Shown: piece after piece, positions 1-4,701 of the stretch
Position numbering within the stretch: the stretch's first letter is position 1
How the letters are laid out: every line of letters begins with the position of its first letter
Assembly (NCBI GenBank): GCA_036272735.1
Contig: DATAYF010000142.1
Span: 1-5,375 of the forward strand
Direction of reading: 5' to 3'
From: DATAYF01 sp036272735
GTDB taxonomy: Bacteria; Chloroflexota; Ktedonobacteria; Ktedonobacterales; Ktedonobacteraceae
DNA: 5,375 nt
Translations under genes and position numbers: made by a program
The notes under the pieces: model-generated
The model's database searches: none
Told to the model about the DNA's origin: nothing
Seen by the model: the letters and a program-made list of their open reading frames with translations, nothing else

Positions 1-280
1 ACTTCGTCGTACTCTTCAAGCCCAGCTTGCCACAGCGCCTTGAACACGCCTTGCTTCTCCCATTCCTGGAAGCGATCGTGAACCGTGGAACTCGCTCCCA
101 GTTCGCGGGGAAGTGCATTCCATTGGATACCGGTGCGCAACGCATAGACAATTGCGGCAAAGGCTTGCCGGTCAGGCATGCGCGGACGACCTCCTTTCGC
201 ATGGGAGGGGCTGGGGGGATCAGTGGCTCCACTCGCTCCCACAGTTCATCGCTGACTTCCCAAGGATGGGTTCTTGCCAT
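1..280 (-). pseudogene. IS5-family transposase, N-terminal part, frameshifted and cut by window edge
   Basis: Reading minus from the ATG at 280-278, the protein begins MARTHPWEVSDELWERVEPL and continues IPPAP. After the CCT codon at 208-206 the match continues only in the -1 frame, with SHAKGGRPRMPDRQAF, then RTGIQWNALPRELGASSTVH, and finally QAGLEEYDEV at the window start. This is the N-terminal DUF4096-type region of IS5-family DDE transposases. The catalytic DDE residues would lie beyond base 1. A good Shine-Dalgarno (AGGAG) precedes the ATG by about 7 nt. In relatives as I remember them this stretch is one continuous frame, so the simplest reading is loss of one T in the C-rich stretch near 206. 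Programmed -1 frameshifting, known in some IS5 subgroups, is the alternative. Family assignment is strong; functional status is uncertain. Confidence 0.85.
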
Positions 281-311
281 GGTTTTTCTCCTGCTTCTTG
301 TAGTTTTCCTT

Positions 312-382
312 GAGGTAGGCCCAGGATACGTGAAAAAATCTATCACTCTGAGTGGTTTTCTCACGTATCCTGGGCCTACCTC
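312..382. repeat. 71-bp palindromic element, copy A
   Basis: Arms 312-333 and 361-382 are a perfect 22-bp inverted repeat, extendable to 24 bp by TT/AA at 310-311 and 383-384. The 27-nt centre holds a small inner hairpin, CACT-CTG-AGTG. A second copy of the same length lies at 2255-2325. The element is only about 31 bp upstream of the transposase start. It may therefore be an IS end or subterminal structure, or an independent miniature element next to the IS. Similarity between the two copies stops at the palindrome edges, which favours a discrete unit. Confidence 0.85.
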
Positions 383-384
383 AA

Positions 385-616
385 AGGCTTCATCGTTGCG
401 CACCCGGCTCGACGCTCATTCCAGCAGCCCTGGGAAGACTCGATAGTGCGTACAGTGGTGCCAACCTTCATGTAAAGCCCTCAAGTACGAGGTTGAGGCT
501 TTTTGCGATACACCCCTCGTTCTCTCACACAAATCCGAGTATATTGAGCCTGCTCTGATCCATTTCTGTCCATACACACTCTTCTGGCTCTCTTTCTACC
601 CTCTAATATTGCATCA
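385..616. other. Intergenic stretch between palindrome A and the esterase leader
   Basis: No convincing complete gene is present. One plus frame is open from 314 to a TAA at 473-475, ending in residues resembling a real C-terminus (RTVVPTFM), and it runs straight into a terminator-like hairpin. This could be the tail of a gene interrupted by the palindrome or IS, but it has no start codon and I do not recognise it. Downstream (505-616) the sequence is pyrimidine-rich, with only weak -10-like hexamers (TATATT near 540, TAATAT at 604-609) and no matching -35 box. Confidence 0.35.
474..504 (+). terminator. Candidate intrinsic terminator
   Basis: AAAGCC at 474-479 pairs with GGCTTT at 497-502, and TCAA (481-484) pairs with TTGA (493-496), leaving one bulged C. 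The hairpin ends in a run of five T (500-504). The stem overlaps a TAA at 473-475. It would insulate the esterase leader from transcription entering from the left. Confidence 0.6.
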
Positions 617-837
617 GTGTTGTACAGTAGAGACGTGATCCAGAAAAAGCCCGGCCAGCTTGGATCGGAGATGCATGCATGCAGCCTCCTGCGAGATCTG
701 CCAAAGCCAGGAGAGTGTTCTCACTTGTCCAGGCTCCCATGCTCTCAGACGGTAGACGAGAGCATGGGAGAGAAGCAGCAGAAGGAGAATATTTCTCATT
801 GGATGTATATTACAGTGAAACAATGGAGATTGGACTA
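617..837 (+). promoter_or_regulatory. Long structured leader of the esterase gene
   Basis: About 220 bases precede the preferred start and contain several inverted repeats. The clearest is a perfect 13-bp stem, 734-746 with 758-770, around an 11-nt loop. Others are GCAG/CTGC near 681-692, GAGA/TCTC near 711-722, and a 12-bp palindrome made of TGCA units at 672-683. There is no T-run after the main stem, so it is not a simple terminator. A short frame crosses the leader and stops exactly at the esterase start. I see no T-box consensus or any riboswitch that I recognise. A regulatory role is inferred from this layout. Confidence 0.35.
734..770 (+). promoter_or_regulatory. Perfect 13-bp leader hairpin
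   Basis: CTCCCATGCTCTC at 734-746 is exactly complementary to GAGAGCATGGGAG at 758-770, with an 11-nt loop. The right arm contains an ATG (764-766) that could start a 24-codon leader frame, so folding would bury that start. The left-arm CTCC could also pair with the esterase Shine-Dalgarno GGAG (825-828), a possible alternative fold. The stem is seen directly; the switching idea is inference. Confidence 0.5.
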
Positions 838-838
838 A
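764..838 (+). CDS. Possible 24-residue leader peptide
   Basis: This frame reads M-G-E-K-Q-Q-K-E-N-I-S-H-W and ends V-K-Q-W-R-L-D. Its TAA (836-838) overlaps the first base of the esterase ATG (838), giving TAATG, a common arrangement for translational coupling. The start lies inside the 13-bp hairpin and has no clear Shine-Dalgarno. A shorter internal start at 803 has an AAGGAG (782-787), but 15 nt away. There is no homology I recognise. The frame continues upstream to about 617, so this could be chance. It is included because leader peptides often control macrolide resistance genes. Confidence 0.2.
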   Translation: MGEKQQKENISHWMYITVKQWRLD

Positions 839-2148
839 TGCACGCAGCAAGAGTATATGCGACGCTCGACGACTGGATTGCACACGAGGCGATCCCATTC
901 TCGCTTGATTCTCGCCCGGACTTCAACGCCGCCGTTGAGAAGGTGATTGACTCACTTGGCGATTCGGTAGAAGTGCTTGGCTTTGGAGAAGCACTCCATG
1001 GAGGGAAAGAGCTGCTTGTTCTTCGCAACCAACTCTTCCAACGTCTTGTCGAAGCCTATGGCTACAGCGCCATTGCCATTGAGAGCAGTTTTCCTCGGGG
1101 ACCTATCGTCAACGAATACGTGCTTGGCCACGGTCTGGCATCCTATGAGGCGGTGCAGGATACTGGATTGAGCCACGGTTTCGGAAAGTTCGAAGCGAAT
1201 CGAGAACTGGTCGAGTGGATGAGGCACTACAATGCTGATCCAGTGCACCAGAGGAAACTCCAATTCTATGGGTTCGATAGCCCGACCGAAACGACCGACA
1301 CTGATAGTCCACGCCAGACACTCTATGTTGCGCTTGATTACCTCAGTTCAGTTGATGACGCCAGTGGCCAGGAGTATCGCAAGCGCATCGACCCGCTGCT
1401 TGGGAAAGACGCCGATTGGGAAAATCCTGCTGCGATACTCGATCCATCGAAATCGATCGGCCAGTCAGCAGAGGCAAGGGCATTGCGCATTGAGACGGAG
1501 GAACTTATTGCCGAACTGCTTGTGCGCCATCCCGAATTGGTCGCAAAGAGCAACGAGAGCCGCTATCTGGAAGCCGTCCACTATGCTGTGGTGGCACGAC
1601 AACTCTTATACTATCATGCGGCGTTAGCGCAAGCGTCCGCGAAACGCTACGAGAGACTGCTCAACATACGTGACGCAATGATGGCAGAGAATCTGGCGTA
1701 CATCGTCTCCCGTGAACAGGGGCGAGGCAACGTCTTGGTGTTTGCCCACAATAACCATCTCAAGCGTGGAAAGGTGCAATGGCAATGGGGAAATGAGACG
1801 GTGAGCTGGTGGCCCGTTGGATCTCATCTTCATGAAAGGTTCGGTCGCCGCTATGCCGTCATCGGCTCAGCCGTAGGCTCCTCGCCAGCCCACGGGATCG
1901 GCCAGCCAGAAGCCGGGACGCTTGAGGCGCGGTTCACATCCGCTGCCGGGCCGGTGCGGTTTATTCCCACCCATCAAGGGCAAGGGCTTCCGGCTTCGGA
2001 AATTGCGGCCCTTCCGATTCGCTCTGGTAGTAAGAAGAACAGGAGCTATGAACCACTCAATGCCCAAAGCTTCACCGATTTCGATTGGTTCGCTGTCCTG
2101 GATACGACGGCATACACCCGAGAGGGTTGGCCATATCTCGAAGGCTAG
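838..2148 (+). CDS. Erythromycin esterase family protein
   Basis: A 436-residue protein of the erythromycin esterase family (EreA/EreB type), soluble, with no signal peptide. Family members hydrolyse the macrolide lactone ring, but many homologues have unknown substrates. Visible family motifs, counted from this start: G-E-A-L-H-G at 50-55 with the expected catalytic histidine at H54 and E51 beside it; R63; A-I-E-S-S-F at 80-85 with E82; F-A-H-N-N-H at 302-307; and P-V-G-S-H-L near 326-331. Length is normal for the family. The ATG at 838 was chosen because GGAG lies at 825-828 and the family-like sequence (T-L-D-D-W-I) begins about nine residues in. In-frame alternatives are ATG 823, TTG 799 and ATG 679; the residues they add look non-conserved. 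The gene stands alone between two palindromic repeats and is followed by a terminator. Substrate specificity cannot be read from sequence. Confidence 0.93.
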   Translation: MHAARVYATLDDWIAHEAIPFSLDSRPDFNAAVEKVIDSLGDSVEVLGFGEALHGGKELLVLRNQLFQRLVEAYGYSAIAIESSFPRGPIVNEYVLGHGLASYEAVQDTGLSHGFGKFEANRELVEWMRHYNADPVHQRKLQFYGFDSPTETTDTDSPRQTLYVALDYLSSVDDASGQEYRKRIDPLLGKDADWENPAAILDPSKSIGQSAEARALRIETEELIAELLVRHPELVAKSNESRYLEAVHYAVVARQLLYYHAALAQASAKRYERLLNIRDAMMAENLAYIVSREQGRGNVLVFAHNNHLKRGKVQWQWGNETVSWWPVGSHLHERFGRRYAVIGSAVGSSPAHGIGQPEAGTLEARFTSAAGPVRFIPTHQGQGLPASEIAALPIRSGSKKNRSYEPLNAQSFTDFDWFAVLDTTAYTREGWPYLEG

Positions 2149-2218
2149 AGCGCACATTCCGAGCAATAACGTCCTCGCCTTTGAGATGCGCGGACGCTGA
2201 GTTCTAAGGCAAACAAAG

Positions 2219-2238
2219 AAGCGGAGAGCCTCCGTTTT
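2219..2238 (+). terminator. Short terminator after the esterase gene
   Basis: CGGAG (2222-2226) pairs with CTCCG (2230-2234) around a 3-nt loop, followed by TTTT. A-rich sequence precedes it. The stem is short but GC-rich, and it lies about 70 bases after the esterase stop. Confidence 0.5.
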
Positions 2239-2254
2239 GGAGTGGTCGCTATCT

Positions 2255-2325
2255 GAGGGAGGCCCAGGAGACGTGAAAAAATCTCTCACTTTGAGTGGTT
2301 TTCACACGTATTCTGGGCCTCCCTC
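2255..2325. repeat. 71-bp palindromic element, copy B
   Basis: Same length and orientation as copy A, with 7 substitutions and no gaps. Arms 2255-2276 and 2304-2325 match at 19 of 22 positions. At arm position 5 both arms changed together (T:A in copy A, G:C in copy B), so pairing is preserved. The central CACT/AGTG mini-stem is also kept, and its only change is in the loop. No transposase adjoins this copy. No target-site duplication is clear; a 2-bp TC could be drawn but is not convincing. Confidence 0.85.
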
Positions 2326-2351
2326 TCCTTCAGTCTACCACAGGGTTTTCG

Positions 2352-2388
2352 GATAAGCTCTTATCGCTGTTGTTACGAGGGCTTTTTT
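2352..2388 (+). promoter_or_regulatory. Terminator-like hairpin in the leader of the 52-residue gene
   Basis: AGCTCTT (2356-2362) pairs with GAGGGCT (2377-2383), including two G-T wobbles, and is followed by six T (2383-2388). The Shine-Dalgarno AAAGGA begins only three bases later. A competing fold exists: GATAAG (2352-2357) with CTTATC (2360-2365). This is one of three similar leaders in the window. Confidence 0.5.
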
Positions 2389-2407
2389 CGAAAGGAAACC
2401 ACCGCAC

Positions 2408-2566
2408 ATGAAATGTTCATCGAAACGCTTTGCTTTCTATTGCCTGAATGACCTGAATGACCTGGTTGGCCTCATTGCTGGGGCTTGTCTCGTCAGGAAC
2501 ATCACGCTCTTATCGATTGCTATTCTGGTGGTGGCAGGCATGATGCTTGCGGCCTTTGTGCTGTAA
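2408..2566 (+). CDS. Small single-span membrane protein (52 aa), unknown function
   Basis: This short frame encodes 52 residues. It begins MKCSSKRFAFYCLNDLNDLV and ends in a hydrophobic segment from about residue 32 to 52 (I-T-L-L-S-I-A-I-L-V-V-A-G-M-M-L-A-A-F-V-L), long enough for one membrane helix. Residues 20-27 (G-L-I-A-G-A-C) are also apolar, so a two-segment hairpin around R29/N30 is possible. The Shine-Dalgarno AAAGGA (2391-2396) is about 11 nt from the ATG. The leader style matches those at 2662 and 4273, which supports a real gene of the same module. A 9-bp direct repeat (2444-2452 and 2453-2461) encodes the repeated L-N-D. I do not recognise a family. Phage-type small membrane proteins and toxin-like peptides are possible, but nothing specific shows this. 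Confidence 0.55.
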   Translation: MKCSSKRFAFYCLNDLNDLVGLIAGACLVRNITLLSIAILVVAGMMLAAFVL

Positions 2567-2607
2567 GACGTGCCCATGCTCTTCACCATCTATGCGTATG
2601 CAGTTTG

Positions 2608-2643
2608 GCCCTACTCACAGCGATGAGCGGGGCTTCATTTTTT
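2608..2643 (+). promoter_or_regulatory. Terminator-like hairpin in the leader of the decayed gene
   Basis: GCCC (2608-2611) pairs with GGGC (2630-2633) and CTCA (2614-2617) with TGAG (2624-2627), separated by a 2x2 internal loop. TTCA and then six T (2638-2643) follow. The AAAGGA Shine-Dalgarno at 2649-2654 comes directly after. The layout matches 2352-2396 and 4225-4265. Confidence 0.5.
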
Positions 2644-2661
2644 CTGTGAAAGGAAACGCCA

Positions 2662-2899
2662 ATGACCCAAACAGTACATCGCCTGCAGTCTCTCGAAGCT
2701 TTTTGCAGGCACTGTCCAGTGGCTGAAGAGGTACACGCCATTACCCAATCACTGGGCTTGCAGCTCGTGTTTCAGTTACCAGCCCACACGTACGCCAAGC
2801 AGGACACAAGTACCTTACCGCCTATGCCTGCACAATAGACAACTATGGAACGGAACTGATTTATCAGGCTGGCTTAGATCGCCTGGCTGATGGAGGAAT
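2662..2899 (+). pseudogene. Decayed paralogue of the 125-residue gene at 4273
   Basis: From ATG 2662 (Shine-Dalgarno AAAGGA at 2649-2654) the frame begins MTQTVHRLQSLEAFCRHCPV and stops at TAG 2836-2838 after 58 residues. Those residues match the first 58 of the protein at 4273 at 43 positions. Nucleotide similarity continues beyond the stop (GGAACTGATTTAT, then GATCGCCTGGCTGATG) but with small deletions, fading near 2899. The remaining third of the gene is missing. It is best read as a broken duplicate; a truncated but expressed 58-residue protein cannot be excluded. Its 3' end overlaps the end of the minus-strand lipoprotein gene. Confidence 0.8.
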
Positions 2900-3922
2900 G
2901 AGAAGACGCCCAATCTTGCCAGCGTTTTCAGTGAACCAGAGCGCGCCATCTGACCCGCTGGTAATCTCGCTGATCGCTCTAGGCTCACTATCGGAGGGAG
3001 GCACAATGAACTGGCTGATCTTGCCCTGCAGGGTTATCCGCCCGATCTCCCCACCGTACGCGGCAAACCAGAGCGCACCATCTGACCCGGTTGTAATCCC
3101 CACAGGCCCATCGAGAGAGGAAGGCAGCGTGAACCAGGTGATCTTCCCTTGCGAAGTGATGCGTCCAATGACACTCTTGCTTCCATCGTTGCCGATACTC
3201 CCGCTAAACCAGAGTGCACCATCTGGCCCAGCCGTAATACCGAGAGCGTCTACAGACAAAGCGAACATAGTAAACTTTCCCTGGGTGGTGATGCGTCCGA
3301 TCTTGCCGTCGGTACGATTCTCGGTAAACCAGAGCGCTCCATCTGGCCCGGCCGTAATCGCGGCAAGGTCCCGTTCGGAATAACGCGAACCTGGCGTAGG
3401 AAACTGGGTGAGTTTGCCCTGAGTCGTGATGCGCCCGATCTCGCCATTCCTCTCGATAAACCAGAGCGCACCGTCCGGCCCGGCCGTAATTTGGAGAGGC
3501 CCACCGGGCACCGCGAACCAGGTGAGTTTGCCCTGAGTCGTGATGCGCCCGATCTTGTCAGAACCACTGGCGGCAAACCAGAGTGCGCCATCTGGACCGT
3601 GGGTAATGCCAAGAGGAAGACTATCGTGCGTGAGGGCGAATTGCGTGATGTTGCCTTGCGTCGTGATGCGCCCGATCTTGCTAGCATCCTGCTCAGTAAA
3701 CCAGAGCGCGCCGTCCGGCGCGCTGGTAATCCCGGTCGGCACGCTGCCAGAGGGGGGAACAGCGAACTGCGTGATCGTTGGTGTTGGAGAAGAAGTGTTG
3801 TTAGAAGGAATATTTCCACATCCGACCAGGAGCAGGATGCAAAGCAAAGCCAGGAGCAGGGAGCCTTTCCGACCTACCGGTGAGAGCCACCGCTTCTGTA
3901 CAGAACCAGGCAATGCGCACAT
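2864..3922 (-). CDS. Lipoprotein with seven-bladed virginiamycin-B-lyase-like propeller
   Basis: A 352-residue predicted lipoprotein. The N-terminus has basic residues (K10, R11, R18, K19), a hydrophobic core from about 21 to 33, and a lipobox L-V-G-C with C35 as the lipidated cysteine. A Ser/Thr/Pro linker follows. Seven repeats with the core D-G-A-L-W-F carry tryptophans at 74, 115, 154, 198, 238, 285 and 329, spaced 39-47 residues, mostly followed by I-G-R-I-T-x-Q-G-K. The N-terminal strand T-I-T-Q-F (49-53) supplies the strand missing from repeat 7, so the propeller looks closed and complete. The fold matches the Vgb/streptogramin lyase family. However, the mature protein has only two histidines, neither beside a W-F-T-E motif, so lyase activity is doubtful. 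It is more likely an exported binding or scaffold protein. The Shine-Dalgarno GGGAGGG (3937-3931) is 8 nt from the ATG. The last ten or so residues come from the antisense of the decayed gene. Confidence 0.88.
   Translation of the reverse strand: MCALPGSVQKRWLSPVGRKGSLLLALLCILLLVGCGNIPSNNTSSPTPTITQFAVPPSGSVPTGITSAPDGALWFTEQDASKIGRITTQGNITQFALTHDSLPLGITHGPDGALWFAASGSDKIGRITTQGKLTWFAVPGGPLQITAGPDGALWFIERNGEIGRITTQGKLTQFPTPGSRYSERDLAAITAGPDGALWFTENRTDGKIGRITTQGKFTMFALSVDALGITAGPDGALWFSGSIGNDGSKSVIGRITSQGKITWFTLPSSLDGPVGITTGSDGALWFAAYGGEIGRITLQGKISQFIVPPSDSEPRAISEITSGSDGALWFTENAGKIGRLLIPPSARRSKPA
2934..3733. repeat. Seven intragenic repeats encoding propeller blades
   Basis: On the plus strand AACCAGAG-type cores start at 2934, 3066, 3207, 3327, 3459, 3576 and 3699. 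Spacings are 132, 141, 120, 132, 117 and 123 bp, all multiples of three. These are coding repeats of the lipoprotein gene, one per blade. They explain the long open frames seen on the opposite strand. Confidence 0.9.
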
Positions 3923-3937
3923 CGTTTGATCCCTCCC

Positions 3938-4224
3938 TGGACGTTTTCCTCAAAGAGACGACATTTTCATCTCTTTTTTATAGATCGAATGGGTAAAGCC
4001 GCTGGTAACGAAATCACGCACTTTTGCGTCAATGCACCAGCAAAAACCGCGCGAACCATGTTCGGACCTTCAAAAGAGGGTTCACCTTTGGACACGAAGC
4101 CGTATCACTCCCAAGCTGCACTGCGATGACCGATCCTCGATCACAAGGCGTCTGTTTTTAGCAGCATGATCGGGATGGCTTCATCTTGAGATGAATACTT
4201 TCATGATTGATTGCATGGAGATTC
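3938..4224. other. Divergent intergenic region
   Basis: This lies between the minus-strand lipoprotein gene and the plus-strand module, so it should hold promoters for both. On the minus strand a TATAAA-like hexamer lies around 3975-3982, but I see no well-spaced -35 box. On the plus strand TTCATC-TTGA-GATGAA (4180-4195) is a small inverted repeat that could be an operator, and TTGAGA (4186-4191) resembles a -35 box without a good -10. Short open frames here lack ribosome binding sites. Confidence 0.3.
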
Positions 4225-4258
4225 GCCCTTCTTACTGCTGTAAGAAGGGCTTTGTTTT
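4225..4258 (+). terminator. Strong hairpin with T-tract just upstream of the 4273 gene
   Basis: GCCCTTCTTAC (4225-4235) is perfectly complementary to GTAAGAAGGGC (4240-4250), with a 4-nt loop, followed by TTTGTTTT. By sequence this is a good intrinsic terminator. Yet the Shine-Dalgarno AAGGA (4261-4265) and ATG (4273) of the next gene follow at once. It either ends upstream transcription with a promoter inside or before it, or acts as an attenuator. The two shorter leaders at 2352 and 2608 share the design. Confidence 0.7.
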
Positions 4259-4272
4259 GGAAGGAAAAGCCT

Positions 4273-4650
4273 ATGACCCAAACAGTACATCGCCTGCAGG
4301 CTCTCGAAGCCTTTTGTCAACACCGCCCTGCGGCCGACGAGGTGCACACTGTTGCACAAACGCTCGGTTTTCACTTGGTGTTTCAGTTGCCCGCTCACAC
4401 GCACGCCAAGCGGGGCATGAGCACCTTACCACCCATGCCTGCCCAGTATCACTATCGTGACGATCACGGGACAGATTTGATCTACCTGGCCGGCCAGGAT
4501 CGCCCGGCTGATGATGCGGGCATGCTGCTTCCGCCACATGCCTCACGCTGGTGGCTCTACCCAGGTGCAAATACGGCCGCGTATCAGCATACCGTCCAGC
4601 GCTTATCACGGTACTGGGCACTGTCCTGGCGACCTTCGGAAGCCGCATGA
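4273..4650 (+). CDS. Conserved module protein of unknown function (125 aa)
   Basis: This frame encodes 125 residues, beginning MTQTVHRLQALEAFCQHRPA and ending W-A-L-S-W-R-P-S-E-A-A. I do not recognise a family. It is soluble with no signal peptide, and rich in His, Ala, Gln and Pro. It has a predicted helical N-terminus (5-33), a Y-x-Y-R-D-D-H-G-T-D-L-I-Y-L segment near 60-73 that looks like beta strand, and a helical, Trp-rich C-terminus. The start at 4273 is preferred over ATG 4207 because AAGGA lies 7 nt before it and because the 2662 paralogue begins at the same residue; the upstream ATG also lies before the hairpin. The gene is 51 nt upstream of the replication-protein gene in the same direction and is probably co-transcribed. 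Having a duplicated, decayed copy in the same window suggests it belongs to a mobile module. An accessory replication role is only a guess from position. Confidence 0.8.
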   Translation: MTQTVHRLQALEAFCQHRPAADEVHTVAQTLGFHLVFQLPAHTHAKRGMSTLPPMPAQYHYRDDHGTDLIYLAGQDRPADDAGMLLPPHASRWWLYPGANTAAYQHTVQRLSRYWALSWRPSEAA

Positions 4651-4701
4651 TGCACATACTCATTTTGACGGATGATCTAGTACCACATAGGGAGGTGCCC
4701 T

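Noticed and set aside
27..446. 139-residue plus-strand open frame across the IS and palindrome
   Set aside because: It is antisense to the transposase and runs through the palindrome; no ribosome site.
672..683. 12-bp palindrome TGCATGCATGCA
   Set aside because: A short self-complementary simple repeat; by itself it shows no function beyond being part of the structured leader.
1867..2289. 140-residue minus-strand open frame
   Set aside because: It is mostly antisense to the 3' end of the esterase gene and starts inside palindrome copy B; no supporting features.
2934..3733. Seven regularly spaced repeats resembling an array
   Set aside because: Spacing is always a multiple of three and the repeats encode propeller blades; the spacers are also similar, so this is not CRISPR.
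2898..3883. Long plus-strand open frames opposite the lipoprotein gene (2898-3383, 3149-3883) and a minus frame at 3250-3819
   Set aside because: They follow the in-phase coding repeats of the propeller gene, lack ribosome sites and have no sensible domain order; they are shadows.
3926..4129. 67-residue plus-strand open frame
   Set aside because: It starts over the ribosome site of the divergent lipoprotein gene, has no Shine-Dalgarno of its own and shows no recognisable features.
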